Shown piece by piece: positions 1 through 5,090 of a DNA stretch of 9,891 nt (position 1 is its first letter; every line of letters begins with the position of its first letter). Under the pieces are notes generated by a model. That model was given only the letters and a program-made list of their open reading frames with translations. It searched no databases and was not told where the DNA came from. Location: NCBI GenBank assembly GCA_021781185.1, contig JAJXXI010000365.1, positions 1-9,891 of the forward strand, in the 5' to 3' direction. The translations under genes and the position numbers were made by a program. This stretch comes from a bacterium (GTDB taxonomy: Bacteria; Verrucomicrobiota; Verrucomicrobiia; Limisphaerales; UBA11358).

Positions 1-1
1 G

Positions 2-1042
2 CCGGAGGAACTGGCGGGGGCAAAGCTCGCGAACCACAAGCTCGCCCTGGGCATCACGCCGTATTTCTTCAACCTCATTGATCCGGCGGATGAAAACTGC
101 CCGGTGCGCCGGCAGGTGGTCCCGCGTATCGAGGAGACGCACACCGCTGCCTGGGAAATGAGCGATCCGTGTGGTGAAGATTCCCATTCGCCCGTGCCGG
201 GGCTGGTGCATCGTTATCCCGACCGCGTCCTGTTTCTGGTGACGGACCGTTGCGCGGCGTATTGCCGTTACTGCACACGTTCGCGTTTGGTGAGCAACGC
301 CAGCGGCTACGATTTTCATCCGGAATTCGACAAGCAGATCGCCTACATCGCCGCGCATCCGGAAATCCGCGACGTGTTGTTGAGCGGCGGCGACCCGCTG
401 TTGTTGAGCGACGAAAAGCTGGAGAATCTGTTGCGTCGTTTGCGTGCCATTCCCCACGTGGAATTTCTCCGGATCGGCACGCGCATCCCGGTTTTCCTGC
501 CGCAACGCATCACGCCGGAACTCTGCGCGATGCTGAAACAATTTCATCCGCTGTTCATCAGCATTCACTCGAATCATCCGCGCGAGCTGACCACGGAGGT
601 TCGCGACGCGCTGGGCCGGCTCGCGGATGCGGGCATTCCGCTGGGGAACCAGACCGTGCTGCTCCGCCACGTCAACGACGACGCCTCTGTGATGAAGGCG
701 CAGATGCAGAAACTGCTCATGTGCCGCGTGCGGCCGTATTACATTTACCAGTGTGATTTGATCGCCGGTTCCGCGCACCTGCGGGCCGCCGTCAGCAAGG
801 GGCTGGAGATCATGGAGAATTTGCGCGGCCACACGACCGGTTACGCCGTGCCCACCTATGTCATAGATGCGCCCGGCGGTGGCGGCAAGGTGCCGGTGAA
901 CCCCGAGTATGTTCTCTGCCGCAATGCCGGCCGGGTGCTCATCCGCAACTATGAAGGAAAAATCTTTGAGTATCCGGAAACCGCCGATGGCCAGCCCTGC
1001 GGCCTGCCGCCGAAGGAAATCATCGAGCCGGAACTGGCGTGA
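2..1042 (+). CDS. kamA: L-lysine 2,3-aminomutase (KamA), 5'-truncated by window edge
   Basis: This radical-SAM, PLP-dependent enzyme interconverts L-lysine and L-beta-lysine in the cytosol. The frame is open from base 2, so the GTG at 104 is internal; 346 residues are visible. The radical-SAM cluster motif CAAYCRYC lies at 251-274 (C84, C88, C91 of the fragment). The PLP motif PGGGGK ends in Lys296. Measured against Clostridium subterminale SB4 LAM (Cys125, Arg134, Asp293, Asp330, Lys337), the fragment has Cys84, Arg93, Asp252, Asp289 and Lys296, a constant offset of 41. All lysine-contacting residues are therefore kept, and about 41 N-terminal residues are missing. The two Asp residues argue against glutamate 2,3-aminomutase, and the YIYQCD context argues against EpmB. 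The C-terminus is short, and the Cys cluster that binds zinc in the clostridial enzyme is not complete. The product may feed beta-lysine osmolyte synthesis, lysine breakdown or antibiotic-type chemistry; no partner gene is visible. Confidence 0.93.
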   Translation, partial: PEELAGAKLANHKLALGITPYFFNLIDPADENCPVRRQVVPRIEETHTAAWEMSDPCGEDSHSPVPGLVHRYPDRVLFLVTDRCAAYCRYCTRSRLVSNASGYDFHPEFDKQIAYIAAHPEIRDVLLSGGDPLLLSDEKLENLLRRLRAIPHVEFLRIGTRIPVFLPQRITPELCAMLKQFHPLFISIHSNHPRELTTEVRDALGRLADAGIPLGNQTVLLRHVNDDASVMKAQMQKLLMCRVRPYYIYQCDLIAGSAHLRAAVSKGLEIMENLRGHTTGYAVPTYVIDAPGGGGKVPVNPEYVLCRNAGRVLIRNYEGKIFEYPETADGQPCGLPPKEIIEPELA

Positions 1043-1059
1043 CGAATCGCTTAGGTTCG
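1043..1059 (+). other. Small hairpin directly after the kamA stop codon
   Basis: CGAATC (1043-1048) pairs with GGTTCG (1054-1059), with one G-U wobble and a 5-base loop. It begins on the base after the TGA. There is no T-tract behind it, so it is not a canonical intrinsic terminator. It may be an RNA 3'-end stabiliser, a weak terminator or chance. Confidence 0.25.
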
Positions 1060-1152
1060 CTGCTTCAAAGGACTGAAAGACCTTGTTTTGGCCGCAAAGT
1101 TTTCGTGGCGTCCTGGACTCCTCCCGCTTAAGCTTTCCGCATATTCAGAACC

Positions 1153-1158
1153 AAAGGA
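1153..1158 (+). promoter_or_regulatory. Ribosome binding site fixing the start of the EF-hand protein
   Basis: AAAGGA lies 10 bases before the ATG at 1169. The same frame is open upstream to a TTG at 1088, but that has no Shine-Dalgarno sequence, and the extra residues look unlike a protein N-terminus. The 1169 start is therefore chosen. Confidence 0.6.
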
Positions 1159-1168
1159 AACGACAATT

Positions 1169-3496
1169 ATGACCGCAACCCACACTTGGAAATTCTTCCG
1201 TGCCGGCGGCTTTGACCAAGTCAAAATCGAATCCGGTGCCGACCTCGCCAACCTGGATCAGCTCGACCAGAAGCTCTGGGTCGCGCTCGCCTGCCCCACG
1301 CGTGGGCTGGAGTTTGACAAACAGACGCTCGACCTGATTGACACGGACCAGGACGGTCGGATTCGCGTGCCGGAGCTCATCGCCGCCGCGAAATGGGCGA
1401 CCAGCCTGCTGAAGAACACCGACGACATCACCAAGTGTTCACCCGCGTTGCCGCTGGCCTCAATTAACGACGCGACGCCGGAAGGCAAACAACTTCTCGC
1501 CTCCGCCAGACAAATTCTCGTCAACCTCGGCAAGGCGGACGCTTCCGCGATCAGCATCGAAGACGCAGCCGACACCGTGAAAATTTTTGCCGCCACCATG
1601 TTCAATGGTGACGGCATCATCCCGGCCGACGCCGCCGGCGATGATGAGGCGGCCAAGGCGCTCATTGCCGACATCATGGCGTGCATGGGCATCGAGAACG
1701 ACCGCAGCGGCAAGCCCGGCGTCAGCCAGGCCAAAACCGACGCGTTTTTCGCCGAGGCGCAGGCGCATTGCGACTGGTGGAAACAATCCGAAGGCAACCA
1801 GACCATTCTGCCGCTCGGCGAAGCCACCGCCGCTGCGTCCGCCGCCGTCAAGGCGGTGAAGGTGAAGGTGGATGACTTTTTCGCGCGCTGCCGGCTGGTT
1901 AAGTTCGACGCCCGCGCCGCCGCCGCGTTGAACCGGGCGGAATCGGAATACGGCGCGCTGGCTGCCAAGGATCTGACGGTCAACGCCGCCGAAATTGCCA
2001 GTTTCCCGCTTGCGCAAATCGCCGCCGACAAGGCGCTGCCGCTGACCAACGGCGTGAATCCCGCCTGGGCCGGCGCGCTGGCCACGCTGCACGCCGCCGC
2101 CATCAAACCGTTGCTCGGCGACAAAACATCGCTCACCGAAGCCGACTGGAATGCGCTTCAGGCCCGGCTCGTGCCGTTTGAAACCTGGTTTGCCGGCAAG
2201 GTCGGTGCCGCCGTGGAAAAACTCGGCGTGAAGCGCGTCCGCGAAATTCTGGCCGGTAATACAAAGGAAACCATCACCGCGCTCATCGCCAAGGACAAGC
2301 TGCTGGAACCGGAAGCGAACGGCATTGCGAACGTCGAGAAGCTCGTGCGGTATCACCGCTATTTGTATGTGTTGTGCGTGAATTTCGTCAGCTTCAAGGA
2401 TTTTTACAGCCGCAAAACGCCGGCCATTTTCCAGGCCGGCCGGCTCTATCTCGACCAGCGCGCCTGCGATCTTTGCCTCACGGTGGAGGACGTGGCCCGG
2501 CACGGCACGATGGCCGCGCTCGCCGGCAGTTATCTGGCCTACTGCGACTGCGTGCGCAAAGGCACGGGGGAGAAAATGAGCATCGTGGCTGCGTTCACCG
2601 ACGGCGACTCGGACAATCTCATGGTCGGCCGCAACGGCATTTTTTATGACCGCAAAGGCCGCGACTGGGATGCCACCATCACCAAGCTGATTGACAATCC
2701 CATCAGCATCCGGCAGGCGTTCTGGCTGCCCTACAAAAAACTTGTCCGCATGATCGAGGAACAGATCGCCAAGCGCGCCGCCGCCGCCGATGCCGCCTCG
2801 ACCGCGAAATTGCAGGATGCCGCCGCCGTCACGGCCGGGGCCGCTCCGGCCAAGCCCGCCGAGCCGAAGAAAATGGACCTGGGTTCAATTGCTTTGTTGA
2901 CCACGGCGTTCACTGCAATCGGCACAATTATCACTCTGATACTCTCAAAATTGACCGGGTTGTTTGCAGACGGTTTGTTTCAAGCCATTCCCTCGCTCAT
3001 CGGCGTATTCCTTGGTTTGATCCTGCTGATCTCCGGGCCTTCGATGATTCTCGCCTACATGAAACTGCGCAAGCGCAACCTTGGCCCGCTGCTGGACGCC
3101 AACGGCTGGGCGGTGAATTCCAAGGCCAAGGTCAACGTGCCGTTCGGCGAATCGCTCACTCAGGTCGCCACCTTGCCAGCCGGCTCCGAGCGTGACTTGC
3201 TTGATCCCTTCGCGGAAAAGAAAAGCCCGTGGCCAAAAATCATCCCCGTGCTCGTCATCCTCGCGGTGATCGGCGGTTGCTGGTATAAAGGAAAACTCGA
3301 CAAGGTGTTGCCAGCCAAAGTCACCAGTTTGTCGGTGATGGGTGCGGATTCGCCGTCCTTCAAAATCATGGGGACCAATGCGCCGGGTTGGAAAGCGCTT
3401 GGCACAAACGCGCCCGGCTGGACGCTCCCATTGCCCACCACGAAGGCCATCCCAGCCGTGGTTTCGACCAACTTGCCGGCGGCTCCGGCTCCTTAA
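1169..3496 (+). CDS. EF-hand-containing membrane protein of unknown function
   Basis: The protein has 775 residues and I do not know its function. It begins MTATHTWKFFRAGGFDQV with no signal peptide. A canonical 12-residue EF-hand loop, DTDQDGRIRVPE, spans residues 58-69 with acidic residues at loop positions 1, 3, 5 and 12 and Gly at 6, so calcium binding is likely. A weaker acidic, glycine-rich stretch (FNGDGII) follows around residue 145-155. The large middle part is helical and Ala-rich and contains a conserved-looking segment, FYDRKGRDWDATITK, starting near residue 492. An Ala/Lys/Pro linker (about 534-570) leads to membrane segments at about 573-594, 606-630 and 691-706. The loop after the second segment starts KLRKRN, so the positive-inside rule places the long N-terminal part in the cytoplasm and the C-terminal tail outside. 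That tail carries three 10-residue repeats. The gene stands alone, with a good RBS before it and a strong terminator behind it. A calcium-responsive structural or sensory role would be speculation. Confidence 0.85.
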   Translation: MTATHTWKFFRAGGFDQVKIESGADLANLDQLDQKLWVALACPTRGLEFDKQTLDLIDTDQDGRIRVPELIAAAKWATSLLKNTDDITKCSPALPLASINDATPEGKQLLASARQILVNLGKADASAISIEDAADTVKIFAATMFNGDGIIPADAAGDDEAAKALIADIMACMGIENDRSGKPGVSQAKTDAFFAEAQAHCDWWKQSEGNQTILPLGEATAAASAAVKAVKVKVDDFFARCRLVKFDARAAAALNRAESEYGALAAKDLTVNAAEIASFPLAQIAADKALPLTNGVNPAWAGALATLHAAAIKPLLGDKTSLTEADWNALQARLVPFETWFAGKVGAAVEKLGVKRVREILAGNTKETITALIAKDKLLEPEANGIANVEKLVRYHRYLYVLCVNFVSFKDFYSRKTPAIFQAGRLYLDQRACDLCLTVEDVARHGTMAALAGSYLAYCDCVRKGTGEKMSIVAAFTDGDSDNLMVGRNGIFYDRKGRDWDATITKLIDNPISIRQAFWLPYKKLVRMIEEQIAKRAAAADAASTAKLQDAAAVTAGAAPAKPAEPKKMDLGSIALLTTAFTAIGTIITLILSKLTGLFADGLFQAIPSLIGVFLGLILLISGPSMILAYMKLRKRNLGPLLDANGWAVNSKAKVNVPFGESLTQVATLPAGSERDLLDPFAEKKSPWPKIIPVLVILAVIGGCWYKGKLDKVLPAKVTSLSVMGADSPSFKIMGTNAPGWKALGTNAPGWTLPLPTTKAIPAVVSTNLPAAPAP
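3335..3424 (+). repeat. Three tandem 30-bp units encoding a 10-residue repeat
   Basis: Three in-frame units at 3335-3364, 3365-3394 and 3395-3424 encode VMGADSPSFK, IMGTNAPGWK and ALGTNAPGWT. Units 2 and 3 share GTNAPGW, while unit 1 is diverged but keeps the register. They lie between the third membrane segment and a Pro/Ala/Thr-rich end (LPLPTTKAIPAVV), in the predicted extracytoplasmic tail. The codons of the repeats differ (for example ACC AAT versus ACA AAC), so the duplication is old and probably maintained at protein level. Confidence 0.75.
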
Positions 3497-3511
3497 AACC
3501 AGATCTCACCA

Positions 3512-3539
3512 AGTCCGGGCGTTCGCGTCCGGGCTTTTT
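3512..3539 (+). terminator. Rho-independent terminator after the EF-hand protein
   Basis: AGTCCGGGCG (3512-3521) and CGTCCGGGCT (3526-3535) form a 10-bp stem with two G-U wobbles around a TTCG tetraloop. A run of five T follows at 3535-3539. It starts 15 bases after the stop codon at 3494-3496. The wobbles fit the plus-strand RNA better than its complement, and there is no equivalent T-run on the other strand. Confidence 0.9.
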
Positions 3540-3653
3540 CATTGGAGTGCCGGCCTGCAGACGGATTATCACGTTGGAAATATCTAAAGCCGCATACAGA
3601 CCGGCGTTCCGAAGACTTGCCGCCTTTTGCCCCGCTGATAATCTTCCGCCGCC

Positions 3654-4337
3654 ATGCCCCGCGAAAACACCGCCGCCAAACAAGCCCGCACGATAAAAAT
3701 CATCGCGGCGCTCCGGCGGGCGTATCCCAACGCGCATTGCGAACTGAATTTTTCCAATCCGCTGGAGCTGCTGATCGCCACGATTCTTTCCGCCCAATGC
3801 ACCGACAAGCGCGTCAACATGGTCACGGCGGAGTTGTTCAAAAAATATCGCAACGCCGAAGATTTCGCTGCGGCACCGCTAGCGGAGCTGGAGGAAGCCG
3901 TGAAAACCACCGGTTTTTTTCGCAACAAGGCAAAGAACATCAAGTCGTGCTGCGCGGCGCTGATGGAAAAATTCAGCGGCGAAGTGCCGCGCACAATGGA
4001 TGAACTGCACGCGCTGGCCGGCGTCGGGCGCAAGACCGCCAACGTGGTTCTCGGCAATGCTTTCGGCATTAATGTCGGCGTGGTCGTGGACACGCACGTC
4101 ACGCGGCTGTCCAACAGGCTCGGCCTCGCGAAGGGCACGGACGCGGTGAAAATTGAGCAGGAACTGATGAAGCTGGTGTCACCGGAAGACTGGACGCTGT
4201 TCAGCCACTGGCTTATCTGGCACGGACGCCATCGCTGTGTTGCGCGCAAGCCGGACTGCGCAAATTGTGAGATCCAGAAGATCTGTCCGCAAATCGGAGT
4301 AAATACAAACCACCAAGAAGCAAGGGAACCAAGATGA
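3654..4337 (+). CDS. nth: Endonuclease III, base-excision repair DNA glycosylase/AP lyase
   Basis: This 227-residue HhH-GPD enzyme removes oxidised pyrimidines from DNA and cleaves at the abasic site. The helix-hairpin-helix signature LAGVGRKTANVVL holds the catalytic Lys127 (E. coli Lys120), and VVDTHV holds the catalytic Asp146 (E. coli Asp138). The C-terminal [4Fe-4S] loop has the exact C-x6-C-x2-C-x5-C spacing, at Cys195, Cys202, Cys205 and Cys211. Length and order match the family, and the enzyme should be active. The ATG at 3654 has no Shine-Dalgarno sequence. A GATAAT at 3637-3642 could be a -10 box giving a nearly leaderless transcript, but no good -35 accompanies it. The last residues (about TNHQEAREPR) are encoded by a palindromic repeat that runs past the stop, so this tail is probably acquired and not part of the fold. 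Confidence 0.96.
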   Translation: MPRENTAAKQARTIKIIAALRRAYPNAHCELNFSNPLELLIATILSAQCTDKRVNMVTAELFKKYRNAEDFAAAPLAELEEAVKTTGFFRNKAKNIKSCCAALMEKFSGEVPRTMDELHALAGVGRKTANVVLGNAFGINVGVVVDTHVTRLSNRLGLAKGTDAVKIEQELMKLVSPEDWTLFSHWLIWHGRHRCVARKPDCANCEIQKICPQIGVNTNHQEAREPR

Positions 4338-4371
4338 GGCTTAACGTTGTTTCTTGGTAGCTTTGTTGTTT
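4307..4371. repeat. Imperfect palindromic repeat element across the nth stop codon
   Basis: The outer arms AAACCACCAAG (4307-4317) and CTTTGTTGTTT (4361-4371) pair at 9 of 11 positions. Inside them, ACCAAGA (4328-4334) pairs perfectly with TCTTGGT (4352-4358). ACCAAGAA (4312-4319) is an alternative perfect 8-bp partner for TTCTTGGT (4351-4358). Its A/C-rich then T/G-rich composition differs from the GC-rich genes on both sides. The form (A-rich CCACCAAG half, short core, CTTGG/CTTTG half) resembles short dispersed palindromes that I recall from Verrucomicrobiota and some other phyla. That resemblance is from memory and was not searched. It ends one base before the ATG of the next gene. Confidence 0.55.
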
Positions 4372-5055
4372 ATGAATTCCTGGCTTTTTCTTGATTCCAA
4401 AAAAAACGACGCCGCGTTCAACATGGCGCTGGACGAGGCGTTGCTCGCCGCCATGCCGCGCCTGCAACAACCCGTGCTGCGCTTTTACGGCTGGACGGAG
4501 CCGGCGGCCACCTTCGGTTATTTTCAGAAATATTCCGAAGTGGCGGCGGCGACGCAATTGCGTCCCCTGATCCGGCGGCCGACCGGTGGCGGCATCGTGC
4601 CGCATGACGCGGACTGGACTTACAGCGTGGTTTTTCCGCCCGGCCATGAATGGCATTCGCTCAAAGCCGAGGACAGTTACCGGCGCATCCACGATTGGTT
4701 GCGGCTGGCGTTTGCGGACTTGAATCTCGAAACGGAACTGGCACCGTGCTGCCAGAAATCCCGGCCCGGCCAGTGTTTTGTGGGTCATGAAAAATTCGAT
4801 CTGCTCTGGCACGGCAGAAAAATTGCCGGCGCGGCACAGCGGCGCAACAAGCTGGGCCTGCTGATTCAAGGTTCCGTGCAGCCGCCGCCGGTCCCGCTGG
4901 CCCGCGCAGCTTGGGAGCAGGCGATGTGTCGCGTGGCGGTGCGGGAGTTTTCCGTGACGTGGCGCGATTCTGCCCTGGACGCGGAATTGCGCGATGAGGC
5001 TGCAAAATGGTTGCGGGAAAAATATTCGCAGCCATGCTATAACCAGAATCGTTAG
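4372..5055 (+). CDS. Lipoate-protein ligase A / octanoyltransferase (LipM-like) family protein
   Basis: This 227-residue protein of the BPL/LplA/LipB fold attaches octanoyl or lipoyl groups to lipoyl domains of 2-oxoacid dehydrogenases and GcvH. Visible signatures are NMALDEALL near the N-terminus, RRPTGGGIVPHDADWTYS (the acyl-site glycine loop) in the first half, and GRKIAGAAQRR with the conserved Lys150. Cys135 lies in GQCF, 15 residues before that lysine, where B. subtilis LipM carries its catalytic cysteine. This favours octanoyltransferase over an ATP-dependent ligase, and the short length with no separate C-terminal ligase domain agrees. The ATG at 4372 is chosen because homology begins at once (NSWLFLDS). 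A TTG at 4354 in the same frame lies inside the palindromic repeat. Neither has a Shine-Dalgarno sequence. The gene follows nth by 34 bases and may be co-transcribed with it. No lipA or dehydrogenase gene is visible. Confidence 0.85.
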   Translation: MNSWLFLDSKKNDAAFNMALDEALLAAMPRLQQPVLRFYGWTEPAATFGYFQKYSEVAAATQLRPLIRRPTGGGIVPHDADWTYSVVFPPGHEWHSLKAEDSYRRIHDWLRLAFADLNLETELAPCCQKSRPGQCFVGHEKFDLLWHGRKIAGAAQRRNKLGLLIQGSVQPPPVPLARAAWEQAMCRVAVREFSVTWRDSALDAELRDEAAKWLREKYSQPCYNQNR

Positions 5056-5076
5056 CAACCCCAACCCGGATCAAAC

Positions 5077-5080
5077 AAGG
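5077..5080 (+). promoter_or_regulatory. Weak ribosome binding site for the EEP protein
   Basis: AAGG sits 10 bases before the ATG at 5091. The in-frame TTG at 5085 is only 4 bases away, too close to use it. The spacing, and the signal peptide that begins MKYFLAG, both favour 5091. Confidence 0.4.
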
Positions 5081-5090
5081 CAGATTGCAG

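Noticed and set aside
104..1042. GTG at 104 as the start of the aminomutase gene
   Set aside because: The same frame is open to base 2, and the upstream residues (LGITPYFFNLIDPADENCP) match the family, so the gene is cut by the window edge.
1114..1145. Promoter before the EF-hand gene (TGGACT and CATATT)
   Set aside because: Both boxes are poor and the 20-base spacer is too long for a standard housekeeping promoter.
1620..1760. Second and third EF-hands in the unknown membrane protein
   Set aside because: The stretches around FNGDGII and NDRSGKPGV have Gly and acidic residues but lack the D-x-D-x-D-G spacing and the closing Glu, so only the loop at residues 58-69 is called.
1460..2503. Long open frame of 347 codons on the minus strand inside the EF-hand gene
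   Set aside because: It is antisense to a better-supported gene, has Arg/Gly-rich low-complexity sequence typical of GC-rich shadow frames, and shows no recognisable motif.
4213..5064. Open frame of 283 codons on the minus strand over the lipoyl-transfer gene
   Set aside because: It is a shadow frame; the plus-strand product has clear family motifs and the antisense one does not.
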